Shown here one piece after another: positions 1-7,862 of a stretch of 64,000 nucleotides of DNA; position 1 is the stretch's first letter; the number at the start of each line of letters is the position of its first letter. The position numbers were made by a program, and so were the translations under genes. The stretch is from positions 310,001 through 374,000 of the forward strand of contig JAVJVK010000019.1 of assembly GCA_040221175.1 (NCBI GenBank), written 5' to 3'. Under the pieces are notes generated by a model. The model did not search any database. It worked only from the letters and a program-made list of their open reading frames with translations, and was not told the origin of the DNA. The DNA is from Phycisphaerales bacterium (GTDB lineage: Bacteria; Planctomycetota; Phycisphaerae; Phycisphaerales; UBA1924).

Positions 1-779
1 GACATCTTCGGGCCCAGGTTCACCACCTGCTTCTTGTCGCCGTCCTTGAACGCGACTCGGGCGATCAGGTTGGTCCCGTGCTCCTTGCCGGTGCCGCGGA
101 GGAACTCGATCGAGTCAACTTCGCCGCGAACCCGCCGCATGCGATCTTCATGCGCCTTGTGGCTCTTGGCGTGCTTGCTCTTGTCGTAGGCGTCCCTGGC
201 CTGCTTGCCCTGGCGGTCGCTCGGCATGGCGCGATCGCCTCGCTGCCGTTCGCCATCGCCCGCCCTCTGGCGTTCGCTGCGATCGGCATTGGCATAATCC
301 CACGTGACGACGTAGTAGTACGGGTCGTACGCGTACTGGCGATCGTTGTCGTAGAAGCCGTCGGCGTAGCCCGAGGTATACGCCTCGCCATACTCGGTGC
401 TCAGGTCGACGACCGTGTCGTAGCCGTACCGATCGTCGTAGAAGCCATCGTAATATCCGTCCCAGTAGCCGTCATACCAGTTCGAATCGACCGTGTAGCC
501 GTAGTCGTACCAGCCGTAGTCATCCTGATACGCGCCAACGTCGTCCGAGTCGTACTCATAGTCGACGAAGTCGTTGCCATCGAACCAGTCGGTGGGGTCA
601 TACCACTCTTCCTTGTGATAGCCTTCGTCGGCTTCCCATTCCCACTCGCCGGGGTTCTGCATGGCCTGACGTTCGCGCTGGTCGTTCTGGGCGTGCACGG
701 AGGCGGGCGCCCCGGCGATCATGGCCAGTGCGAGAGTCGCGGGGATGGCGGCGGTCAGTTTGCGTTGCAGGGTCAACAT
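1..779 (-). CDS. Secreted Tyr/Asp-rich protein, C-terminus cut by window edge
   Basis: I read this directly from the minus strand. A strong GGAGG lies 7 nt before the ATG, and the frame stays open to the left edge, so the gene is partial. Residues 1-30 form a signal peptide (MLTLQRKL, then a hydrophobic core ending in VHAQ). Residues about 45-165 are extremely rich in Tyr, Asp and Gly, with repeated DG-Y/F-Y and YDG units and very few hydrophobic residues. A basic Arg/Lys/Gln-rich stretch follows, then a short segment (VDSIEFLRG...NLIARV) that looks like a small beta domain. The product is probably exported and may be disordered or metal-binding. No family was recognised. The gene reads away from the YqjD-like operon to its right. 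Confidence 0.8.
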   Translation of the reverse strand, partial: MLTLQRKLTAAIPATLALAMIAGAPASVHAQNDQRERQAMQNPGEWEWEADEGYHKEEWYDPTDWFDGNDFVDYEYDSDDVGAYQDDYGWYDYGYTVDSNWYDGYWDGYYDGFYDDRYGYDTVVDLSTEYGEAYTSGYADGFYDNDRQYAYDPYYYVVTWDYANADRSERQRAGDGERQRGDRAMPSDRQGKQARDAYDKSKHAKSHKAHEDRMRRVRGEVDSIEFLRGTGKEHGTNLIARVAFKDGDKKQVVNLGPKM

Positions 780-1083
780 GGTGTTACCTCCTTTTCGGTG
801 CCGGCGAAACAGAAAGTGAAAGAGAGCGTGCGCCGGCAATGAAGCGTGGCGGACTGGACACGTGCGTCACAAGGTCCGCCCTCTCGTCATGATGCACACT
901 ACCGCCCCATCCGTAACCGGCCACTGAATGCAGCATGAATCGATGCTCATATCGAGGTTGGCGCCGCTCGGGTCCTCGCCTCCTGATGCGAATGAGTCCG
1001 GTTTCATCCCCGCTTCACTGTTCGGTCAGCGTGAGCGGGGAACATTCGGATGACTCCAAGACAGTTGAACAGGAGAAAGCCAG
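780..1083. other. Intergenic, divergent promoter region
   Basis: About 300 bases between the left-edge secreted protein and the YqjD-like operon. I see no convincing open frame with a ribosome binding site, and no clear hairpin. It presumably holds the two divergent promoters. Confidence 0.5.
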
Positions 1084-1389
1084 ATGTCCAGCAATCGATC
1101 TTCTACCGCCGACCCTAAGGCAGACGTCGACGCCATCCGCGACGACCTTGCTTCGCTCAAGGCAGACGTGGCCGCTTTGATCAATGACGTGGCCGAACGG
1201 GGTGCCAGCCGAGCGTCGGACGTCGCCAATCAGGCGAGCGCCAAGGCCCATGAGATCGGCGATGCCGCACGCGATCAGGCAACCGAAGCACATGATCGCC
1301 TGGCCCTTGAGGTATCCCAGCGGCCGTTGCTGTGGCTCGCCGGGGCCGCCGTGGCCGGGGCGCTCATCTCGCGCGGCGTGCGCCGCTGA
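1084..1389 (+). CDS. ElaB/YqjD/DUF883-like membrane-anchored helical protein
   Basis: This 101-residue protein starts at an ATG behind AGGAGA. Residues 10-75 are a long amphipathic, Ala/Asp-rich helix (DAIRDDLASLKADVAALI). The C-terminus is one hydrophobic segment with a positive end (WLAGAAVAGALISRGVRR). This is the build of the ElaB/YqjD/DUF883 family, whose E. coli members are tail-anchored in the inner membrane and bind ribosomes in stationary phase. Two further small membrane genes follow, an order like the enterobacterial yqjD-yqjE-yqjK cluster, which supports the assignment. Family membership is fairly secure; a ribosome role here is inferred. Confidence 0.75.
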   Translation: MSSNRSSTADPKADVDAIRDDLASLKADVAALINDVAERGASRASDVANQASAKAHEIGDAARDQATEAHDRLALEVSQRPLLWLAGAAVAGALISRGVRR

Positions 1390-1514
1390 CGATCGTTTGT
1401 GCTTCTCTCCTCTGCCCTCCGCCCCTTGGGGCGGGGGGCACACTTACACGTTTTAGACCGTCGCGTACCGCAACGAGGCGCACGCCACCTGAGCTGACTG
1501 GGGGGAACCAGACC

Positions 1515-1814
1515 ATGCTCGAAAAAGCAGCAGACACGTTCATCGCCGCCGTCGAGTTGCTCGAGGCCGAGGGCAGGCAGCTCCGCCGAACCGGAGCCGA
1601 CCTGACCTTCTGGGCCGTGATCATCGTCGGCGCTTCGATCCTGGCCCTCCTGGGCATCGCAACGGTACTCGTTGGCGCAACGTGGGCATTGGCCGAGGCC
1701 CTCGGGGTCGCCGCCGCCTTGGCCATCATCGGTGCGGCGGCACTCATTTCGGGCGTTGCGGTCGCAAGCGTGGCGCGAAGCCGCATGCGCGCCGCAGGAG
1801 GCAGCGTGTCATGA
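1515..1814 (+). CDS. YqjE/holin-X-like two-TM protein
   Basis: A 99-residue protein starting at the ATG preceded by a GGGGG run. The first 35 residues are an amphipathic helix (MLEKAADTFIAAVELLEAEG). Two transmembrane helices follow at about 36-58 and 65-90, with a short basic tail. The Actinobacterial holin-X/YqjE family has the same size and topology, and in Proteobacteria its member sits next to yqjD, as here. The stop overlaps the next start by four bases (ATGA), so translation of the two is probably coupled. The name rests on topology and context rather than on diagnostic residues. Confidence 0.65.
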   Translation: MLEKAADTFIAAVELLEAEGRQLRRTGADLTFWAVIIVGASILALLGIATVLVGATWALAEALGVAAALAIIGAAALISGVAVASVARSRMRAAGGSVS

Positions 1815-2182
1815 TCTCCCGACACGGGTATCCGCCCCAATCCCACCGCCGCCATCCGGCCGCCACCAGCCCGCGAGCTCGCCTTGCGGCGCGTCAGGAG
1901 TCGATTCGCTCGAGCGCGCGCGTGAAACCGCAGTCCATCGAAGAAGCGAAGGAAAATCTGCGCATCGCTGCCGCACGTCGAGCCGAATCGGACTCCTCCG
2001 CCCTGGCGGGCAACGACCTGGCCTCGGCCGCCGTCCGATTCGTCAAGGATCACCCAGCCGCGATCGCGGCCGGCGTAGGCGTTGTCGCCCTGGTCATCGG
2101 CCCCGGCACGCTCATCAAGGGAGCCGCAACGGCCGCCAGGCTTGCCACCCTGGCCGGCTTCTTGGGCAAGGCCGCCAGGTAG
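1811..2182 (+). CDS. YqjK-position small membrane protein
   Basis: This 123-residue protein begins at an ATG that overlaps the upstream stop (ATGA). The N-terminal half is basic and Ser/Arg-rich. The middle is helical (SIEEAKENLRIAAARRAES). A hydrophobic C-terminal region (about 75-120) carries FVKDHPAAIAAGVGVVALV, which resembles the C-terminal anchor of DUF883 proteins. As third gene of the set it occupies the yqjK slot. Its function is unknown; it probably acts at the inner membrane with the two preceding products. Confidence 0.65.
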   Translation: MISRHGYPPQSHRRHPAATSPRARLAARQESIRSSARVKPQSIEEAKENLRIAAARRAESDSSALAGNDLASAAVRFVKDHPAAIAAGVGVVALVIGPGTLIKGAATAARLATLAGFLGKAAR

Positions 2183-2218
2183 GACCTCCGCCCCCGCCAA
2201 CTGGATTGGAGCTCGTTA

Positions 2219-2278
2219 GAGAACCCCTGTTCCCATCATCCGCCGCAGGGCGCCTGAAAGGGCGCCCCGCGGGTTCTC
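2219..2278 (+). terminator. Nested stem-loop between YqjD-like operon and ndk
   Basis: GAGAACCC (2219-2226) pairs with GGGTTCTC (2271-2278). Inside it, GGGCGCC (2248-2254) pairs with GGCGCCC (2261-2267). There is no long T-run, so it could be a weak terminator of the operon or a structured ndk leader. Confidence 0.4.
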
Positions 2279-2406
2279 GTATGTCGTGCCGATGGCCTCC
2301 TGCGTGTCGTCCGGCAACGTCAGCAGACACCTCAGGGTGCAGCCCCTACCCTTGCGGCCAACCCCACAATACCAACCCAACCCGCCAACGCAGGAGCCAG
2401 CCACCC

Positions 2407-2877
2407 ATGGAAACCACGCTCATCATCCTCAAGCCCGACGCCGTCCAGCGGGGCCTCATGGGCCGCATCATCAGCCGCTTCGAGGACAAGGGCCTCCAGG
2501 TCGTCGGCTGCAAGCTCATGAAGATCAGCCCCGAGCTGGCCGCCGAGCATTACAAGGACCACAAGGGCAAGCCCTTCTATGACGGCCTGGTCCGCTTCAT
2601 GACCGGCGCGCCCGTCCTGGTCATGGCCGTCCGCGGCATCGGCGCCATCGCCATCAGCCGCAAGATGATGGGCGCGACGTTCGGCTCGAAGGCCGAGGGC
2701 GGGACCATCCGCGGCGACTTCGGCGTCTCCAACAGCTTCAACCTCATCCACGGCAGCGACAGCCCCGAGGCCGCCCAGCGCGAGCTCGGCCTCTTCTTCA
2801 ACGACGGCGAGGTCCTCGACTACGAGCGCGCCATGAGCCAGTGGGTGTACGACTATTCGAGCGGCTCGCCCGAGTAG
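2407..2877 (+). CDS. ndk: Nucleoside diphosphate kinase
   Basis: Transfers the gamma-phosphate from ATP to nucleoside diphosphates through a phosphohistidine in the cytoplasm, balancing NTP and dNTP pools. The product is 156 residues, near the family norm of about 140-150. Diagnostic blocks are ETTLIILKPDAVQRG at the N-terminus, GTIRGDFG near 99-106 and the active-site NLIHGSDSPEAA with the phospho-acceptor His115. An AGGAG lies about ten bases before the ATG. It stands alone, with csrA convergent downstream. The Arg usually found before the active-site Asn is Phe here, a mild deviation. Confidence 0.97.
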   Translation: METTLIILKPDAVQRGLMGRIISRFEDKGLQVVGCKLMKISPELAAEHYKDHKGKPFYDGLVRFMTGAPVLVMAVRGIGAIAISRKMMGATFGSKAEGGTIRGDFGVSNSFNLIHGSDSPEAAQRELGLFFNDGEVLDYERAMSQWVYDYSSGSPE

Positions 2878-2935
2878 CCCCCTCTCGAGACATCACCACG
2901 GCCTATACGCAATTCTTGGATGCGACGTGGAACGC

Positions 2936-3175
2936 TCACGCCGGCGCCGCCGCATCCTTCACCCGCACCTCGATCTCGGGCGCCGGCCTCTCGGCTTGGC
3001 CCTCGGCCGCGATCTGCTCGGCGACCTCGCGCCGGTGCACGTCGATCGTTCTGGGGAAGTCGAACGCAAGCCGGATTCGATCGCCCTTGATCGAGGCGAT
3101 CCGAACGACCCCGATGGGGTTCTTCGGATCGCCGACCACCACTTCCTCGCCCTCACGCCTCGTGATCACAAGCAT
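2936..3175 (-). CDS. csrA: Carbon storage regulator CsrA
   Basis: A small RNA-binding translational regulator that dimerises and binds GGA motifs in mRNA leaders. The N-terminus MLVITRREGEEVVVGD is the canonical first strand block. It is followed by VRIASIKGDRIRLAFDFPR and the helix VHRREVAEQI. At 79 residues it is slightly longer than the usual 60-70 because of a Pro/Ala/Glu tail. No flagellar genes or fliW are nearby, so its partner is not visible. The gene converges on ndk. Confidence 0.95.
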   Translation of the reverse strand: MLVITRREGEEVVVGDPKNPIGVVRIASIKGDRIRLAFDFPRTIDVHRREVAEQIAAEGQAERPAPEIEVRVKDAAAPA

Positions 3176-3513
3176 CGCAGCACCACCATGCGGCTCTCAT
3201 GCGGATGCCGGTCCGGGCCGCCCATCCGCCGCGGCCCCACCATGGGCCGCGTGTCCTCTCGATCCCACTCCCGTCCACCTCACGCCTCGCGCAAGGCCCA
3301 CCGGCAACGAGTGTAACCGACAGGCGTGAAGATCGCACGAAAATACGCACGTCGGCAAGAGAACGTCACCGATAACGCGCAAATCCATGCCCTCGGGCGA
3401 CTTGCTACCATGGTTCGACCGCTCGAATGTGAAACTGGGCAACTTTCGCGATCCCAGCCGCCCAGCCGGTTTCATGTTTGCGGCGGGTCGAATCCGTTCA
3501 CTGGGTGGCCGTC
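3176..3513. other. Gene-free interval upstream of csrA
   Basis: About 340 bases between the csrA start and the stop of the Nfu-like gene, both on the minus strand. The open frames here lack ribosome binding sites and coding character. It presumably holds the csrA promoter and leader. Confidence 0.45.
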
Positions 3514-3906
3514 TCAGTCAATTGCCTCGACCGCCTCGACCTCGGGCACGTGCTCCCGCAGATTTCGCTCCAGGCCCACCTGGAGCGTCAGGCTGCTGCT
3601 CGGACAGCCCACGCATGCCCCGTGCAGGCGGATGCGGACCACGCCCTCGTCGGTGAGTTCCAGGAACTCCACGTCCCCCCCGTCCGCCTGGATGCTGGGA
3701 CGGATCTGCTCGATCACCTGCTGGACGCGTTGCTCGGCCGAGCCACGGGGCTCGCCAGCCGCGGGGGCGGGGTCGTTCGACGCCCGGGCGGCAGCATTCT
3801 GTTGGGCTTGCGGCAGGCTGTGTTCCTTGGCCACGGCGGCATCCTTCGGGGTTGGTACGGTCGGGGGAGACCGGCCGAGTCGTCTCTGGCTTCCTTGTGG
3901 GACCAT
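3514..3906 (-). CDS. NifU C-terminal (Nfu) domain Fe-S scaffold protein
   Basis: Nfu domains bind and deliver [4Fe-4S] clusters. Residues about 58-130 are the domain: VIEQIRPSIQADGGDVEFLE, then VVRIRLHGACVGCPSSSLTL with the CxxC cluster ligands, then a C-terminal helix ending EAVEAID. The first about 55 residues are Ala/Pro/Gln-rich and look disordered. An internal GTG (VAKEHSLPQ) could be the true start; I kept the ATG because GGTAGGCG precedes it and a -10-like TACTAT lies upstream. The gene is divergent from the lipoprotein at 3936, and the two promoters overlap. Confidence 0.85.
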   Translation of the reverse strand: MVPQGSQRRLGRSPPTVPTPKDAAVAKEHSLPQAQQNAAARASNDPAPAAGEPRGSAEQRVQQVIEQIRPSIQADGGDVEFLELTDEGVVRIRLHGACVGCPSSSLTLQVGLERNLREHVPEVEAVEAID

Positions 3907-3922
3907 CGACGTTCGCCTACCG

Positions 3923-3935
3923 ATAGTATTGCACC
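3923..3935. promoter_or_regulatory. Overlapping divergent -10 elements
   Basis: On the plus strand TAGTAT (3924-3929) lies 6 nt before the ATG at 3936, predicting a leaderless mRNA. On the minus strand the same bases read TACTAT, facing the Nfu-like gene. The two promoters would share the same base pairs. Confidence 0.5.
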
Positions 3936-5459
3936 ATGCAGCGATCCGTAGCCCAACGCGTCGTCTTTCTTTGCGTTCTCCCTGTCCTTGCCGCCCTCGT
4001 GCTGGCCGGGCCGGGGTGTGCGAGCCGAACCAAGCAGGTCAGCGGCGACCCGCTGACGGACTTCCAGAACCCCGAGTTGCGGACGTCCCAGCGCGTCGCC
4101 GCCATGCGGGCTGCGTGGGAGGCCGCCGACCCCGATCGTGGGGCGATCCGCCCGCCCCTGAAGGATCTCGTCTGGAGCGACCAGACGCCCCAGGAACTCC
4201 GCCACGCCGCGGTTGATCTGCTGATGAGCGACGACTCGTGGTCGGGCCTGCGAGACTCGCGCAACTTTATCCAGGCCCGCGTCCCCACCGAGAAGGACTA
4301 CGAGGTCATCCGCCGCATGGGCCGACAGGCGGTCGCTCGCGGCTGGCAAGACCTGACGCCCGCCTTCGTGCGCTCGTACGCGATCGAGGACGCCGAAATC
4401 CCCGATCGGGCTCGCGTCGAACGCGTTATCCTCGAATCGCTTAATCCCGAGCAGCCCATGGAACTCATCGCCACCCGCGTGTTCCTGAACCCCCAGCAGG
4501 GCACGCTCGGCTCGATCGACCTCGACGCCCGGGCACGCGAAGCAGCCTGGGACCTCCTGGCCCGGCTGGACCCCAGCGGCGAAGCGCGTCGCGACGTGCT
4601 TGCCCGCGACGACCTGCCCACCGACGAGCAGGGAGCTCGTACGCTGCGGACGATCCGCCGGGGCCTGAACGAACTTGGGGTCGTACCGCGCAACGGCGAG
4701 GAACTCCGCTGGCTGCTGGCGCTCTCAAACGATGCAGACGGGCAGTGGTGGCAAGAAACAGCGGCAGCCGTTTCGCAACTGAGCCCCGAGCAGGCCGAGG
4801 GCCTGAAGCTGCGCAACCTGGAGGCGCTGCGCTGGGCGGCCACCTATCGCGAGCCCTGGATGCGCGACAGCCGAGTCCAACTGGAAGGCCGCTTGCGCGC
4901 ACGTATCGGAGATCGGGAGACTACGCCGCGCCGGGCCGACGCCCGGGATCTGCGCAATGTCCCGCAACTCCTGGACGAGAGTGCCGAACGCCTGAGCTGG
5001 GGTGATCTGCTCAGCATGCTGGCCGTAGACGTGGCGTTGCACGATCCAGACGTCATGCGGCGCGTGTTCGAACAGGTCGAGATGGATCGAGAAGATCAGA
5101 CCACCGAGTACGGTGGACTCCTGTTCGTCGATAGCTCGGGCCGGTTCGTTGCCCAGCTCTATCCGCCCAGGCCGCAGCACCGTAAGGGCGATGACCAATT
5201 CGTGGCCTCTTCGGACATGATCGAACAAAGCGTCCGTGCGCTGGCGATGTACCACTTCCACGTCATGCGGAAGCGCAACAGCCGCTTCGCTGGCCCGAGC
5301 GTCGAAGATCTGGCCCAAGCGAGGACGCACGGCCGGCTGGGCGTGGTCATCACCTCACTCAATGACGATGAGTTAAACGTCGACGCCTACACCGATGCGC
5401 CCGCCAGCGTTGACCTGGGCGCCCTGCCCCGTGTCCGGGCGTTCATGGACGGAAACTGA
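3936..5459 (+). CDS. Predicted lipoprotein of unknown function
   Basis: A 507-residue protein with an N-terminal signal peptide and a lipobox-like LAGPGC around residue 28. It is therefore probably a lipoprotein on the outside of the inner membrane or in the outer membrane. The rest is charged and mostly helical, with an acidic/Arg-rich character, and ends in a possible beta domain (TEYGGLLFVDSSGRFVAQLY; later HGRLGVVITSLNDDELNVDA). I recognise no enzymatic motif. The gene for an integral membrane M48 protease begins 13 bases downstream, so the two are probably co-transcribed and may work together at the envelope. Confidence 0.8.
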   Translation: MQRSVAQRVVFLCVLPVLAALVLAGPGCASRTKQVSGDPLTDFQNPELRTSQRVAAMRAAWEAADPDRGAIRPPLKDLVWSDQTPQELRHAAVDLLMSDDSWSGLRDSRNFIQARVPTEKDYEVIRRMGRQAVARGWQDLTPAFVRSYAIEDAEIPDRARVERVILESLNPEQPMELIATRVFLNPQQGTLGSIDLDARAREAAWDLLARLDPSGEARRDVLARDDLPTDEQGARTLRTIRRGLNELGVVPRNGEELRWLLALSNDADGQWWQETAAAVSQLSPEQAEGLKLRNLEALRWAATYREPWMRDSRVQLEGRLRARIGDRETTPRRADARDLRNVPQLLDESAERLSWGDLLSMLAVDVALHDPDVMRRVFEQVEMDREDQTTEYGGLLFVDSSGRFVAQLYPPRPQHRKGDDQFVASSDMIEQSVRALAMYHFHVMRKRNSRFAGPSVEDLAQARTHGRLGVVITSLNDDELNVDAYTDAPASVDLGALPRVRAFMDGN

Positions 5460-5472
5460 TCGACGAGATCTC

Positions 5473-6894
5473 GTGCCCAGCATCCACGTACTCATCATCC
5501 TCGTGGGCTTGCTCTTGGGCAGGGATCTGGCCAGCGCCCGCGGCACGACCGAGCATGCACCTGCCTGGCAGTTCTTCGTCGTCGTCGGCTGGACCGTGCT
5601 CGTGGCCGTCGTTGCTCTGGTCGCGTTGCCCGCGTGTGCAAAAGGCGCGGCCTATCGCGGTTCGTGGCGGCTGTTGCAGCGTGGGCTCGGCCTTGCGGAG
5701 AAGCTCCGCTGGCTCGTCGTCCTGCCCTTTGCCAGTTGGAGCATCGCCGTCGATGGCGTCGGCGCCGTCGAAGCGCTCGTCGGCTCCTGGATCGGGCTCG
5801 ACGAGATCATCGCGGCCAGCCCGCCCTTGCTCGCGCTCCTGGCCATCGCCTGGGCCGAGCACCCGCTGCATGACCGCATGCGGCAGGCCATGCTCGTCCG
5901 CGACCTGGACTCCGGAGCCGTCGTCGAACGCCCGCCCACGCGATGGGAGACCACCATCGGGCGGGCCCGAACGATGCTTGCCATGCCGCTGGTCCCCGTG
6001 CTGCTGATCGTCTGCTGGCACGAAACAGTCCAGTCACTGCTCGCAACAAGACCGGAATGGCTCTGGCGATCAATCGACATCGCCGGCACGCTGGGAATCG
6101 TCGCGTTCGCCCCGGCCATGATCGTGCGAATCCTCGGCACGCGACCGCTGGATGCGGGCCAGGCATCCCGACGCATCAACGAACTGTCGCACCGCATGGG
6201 CGCCCGGATCACCGGCGTTCGCCTCTGGGCCCACCCTTCGGCAAATGCCGCGATCCTCGGCCTGCTGCCGTGGGCCCGCTACATGCTCGTCACAGAGCCC
6301 CTGCTTCGCGGCATGCCCCAGCGCGAACTCGATGCCGTGGTCGCCCACGAACTGGCCCATGTTCGCCAGCACCACGTGCTCTGGATCGTGCTGGCCGTCC
6401 TGGCGGCGGTCCTGGCACTGGGCCTGCTGGAGCCGATGCTCACCGCGATGGCCACGAGCGTCGGCGTCACGCGCGGACTAGCCGAGTTGTCGTCACTCCT
6501 CATCGTTGCAACGTTCGCGATCCTGGCGTTCGGCTCGATCAGCCGCCTCATCGAACGGCACGCCGATGCACGCGCCGCGGTGGCGATCGACCTCGAACAG
6601 GCCGCAGCGACCGGTCATGCCCACGACGTCGTCCACGGCATCGGGCCCGATGCCATGGCCGCGGCCCTGGATCGTGTATGCGCTTTGAACGGCGTCGATC
6701 CACGAAGATGGGGCTTTCGCCATGGATCGGTCCGGCAGAGACAGCGAGCACTGTCAAAACTGGTCGGCATGGCCACCGCAGGACTGCCGATCGACCGCAG
6801 CGTGAAGCGGCTTCGGGCCGCAACGGTTCTGACCCTGGCCACCATGGGCTCGCTCACCCTGGTCGGTCTGTGGCTTGGATGGTTCGTCGTGTAA
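5473..6894 (+). CDS. M48-family integral membrane zinc metalloprotease
   Basis: A 473-residue protein from a GTG start 13 bases after the lipoprotein stop. Several transmembrane segments occupy the N-terminal half (about 5-22, 35-55, 80-130, 165-185, 205-222). The zinc-binding motif AHELAHVRQHH follows at about 291-301 (His292, Glu293, His296). After two more membrane helices comes the third-ligand motif ERHADARA. This is the M48 (HtpX/Ste24-like) layout with a cytosolic-face active site, used for membrane-protein quality control in known members. The substrate here is unknown. Confidence 0.85.
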   Translation: MPSIHVLIILVGLLLGRDLASARGTTEHAPAWQFFVVVGWTVLVAVVALVALPACAKGAAYRGSWRLLQRGLGLAEKLRWLVVLPFASWSIAVDGVGAVEALVGSWIGLDEIIAASPPLLALLAIAWAEHPLHDRMRQAMLVRDLDSGAVVERPPTRWETTIGRARTMLAMPLVPVLLIVCWHETVQSLLATRPEWLWRSIDIAGTLGIVAFAPAMIVRILGTRPLDAGQASRRINELSHRMGARITGVRLWAHPSANAAILGLLPWARYMLVTEPLLRGMPQRELDAVVAHELAHVRQHHVLWIVLAVLAAVLALGLLEPMLTAMATSVGVTRGLAELSSLLIVATFAILAFGSISRLIERHADARAAVAIDLEQAAATGHAHDVVHGIGPDAMAAALDRVCALNGVDPRRWGFRHGSVRQRQRALSKLVGMATAGLPIDRSVKRLRAATVLTLATMGSLTLVGLWLGWFVV

Positions 6895-6916
6895 TGGTCT
6901 CAGCAGGGAGCACACC

Positions 6917-7834
6917 ATGCGGTTCACGAAGATGCACGGCTTGGGTAACGACTACGTTTACATCGATGCAGTCAGCGAGCCAGCATTGGAATCACTCGAC
7001 TGGCCAAGCTTGAGTGCCTACATGAGCGATCGCTATACGGGGATCGGTGGCGACGGCGTCATCCTGATCTGCCCACCACGATCGCGCGACTGCCACGCCC
7101 GCATGCGCACGTTCAATGCCGATGGAAGCGAGTCGGGGGCCTGCGGCAATGGAACGCGCTGCGTTGCCCGCTTCGTGCGCGATCGTCTCGGATACACGGA
7201 CGCCACCTTGCGCATCGAATCGGGACGTCGTGTGCTTGAGTCCGAACCAGTCGGCAACGACGAAGTTCGAGTTGCCATGGGGGAGCCAGGGCTTGCCTTT
7301 GCGGATTGCCATCTGAATGCAACAGAGCTTGCCTCAACCGAACCAACCGCAATCGATATCGAAGGCCGCCTGCTCACCTTCACGCCGGTCTCCATGGGCA
7401 ACCCCCACGCGGTTGCGTTTGAGACCGCGAACCAATGGCTGGACCGCGACCTGGCGTCCGACGTGCGCCGACTCGGTCCACGAATCGAGCATCATCCCGC
7501 GTTTTCGCAGCGGACCAACGCCCACCTTGTTCGCATCGAATCGCGAACGCACGCCATCGTCCATACCTGGGAGCGCGGCGCCGGTCCGACCCGCGCTTGT
7601 GGCACCGGGGCATGCGCCGTGCTCGTCGCGGCCGTCCTCGCCGGAACCATGGATTACGCCGCGACGCTGACGCTCCCCGGCGGCGACTTGCAGGTTTCCT
7701 GGACGCCCCAAGAAGCCGGTGGCGATGGCATCGTTCGCCAGTGCGGCCCGGCAACGTTCGTCTTCGATGGCACGTGGATTGACAGGGACTCCGCACACCT
7801 CGCCGGTGCAGCATCTCCCGCATCCTTCGCTTAG
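6917..7834 (+). CDS. dapF: Diaminopimelate epimerase
   Basis: Interconverts LL- and meso-diaminopimelate, the step before lysine and peptidoglycan precursor synthesis. The N-terminus MRFTKMHGLGNDYVYID is canonical. The two catalytic cysteines are in ESGACGNGTRC (Cys76) and TRACGTGACA (Cys228). PVSMGNPHAV carries the substrate-binding loop. The length of 305 residues is slightly above the 270-290 norm because of a C-terminal tail. The ATG follows GGGAG. It is the third gene after the lipoprotein and M48 protease, 22 bases from the latter. Confidence 0.97.
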   Translation: MRFTKMHGLGNDYVYIDAVSEPALESLDWPSLSAYMSDRYTGIGGDGVILICPPRSRDCHARMRTFNADGSESGACGNGTRCVARFVRDRLGYTDATLRIESGRRVLESEPVGNDEVRVAMGEPGLAFADCHLNATELASTEPTAIDIEGRLLTFTPVSMGNPHAVAFETANQWLDRDLASDVRRLGPRIEHHPAFSQRTNAHLVRIESRTHAIVHTWERGAGPTRACGTGACAVLVAAVLAGTMDYAATLTLPGGDLQVSWTPQEAGGDGIVRQCGPATFVFDGTWIDRDSAHLAGAASPASFA

Positions 7835-7850
7835 TTGGCCCTCCAACGGC

Positions 7851-7862
7851 TATGCTGACGGC
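7851..7862 (+). promoter_or_regulatory. Leaderless-type -10 element
   Basis: TATGCT (7851-7856) sits 6 nt before the GTG start at 7863, with no Shine-Dalgarno sequence. Transcription would start at or next to the start codon. Confidence 0.5.
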
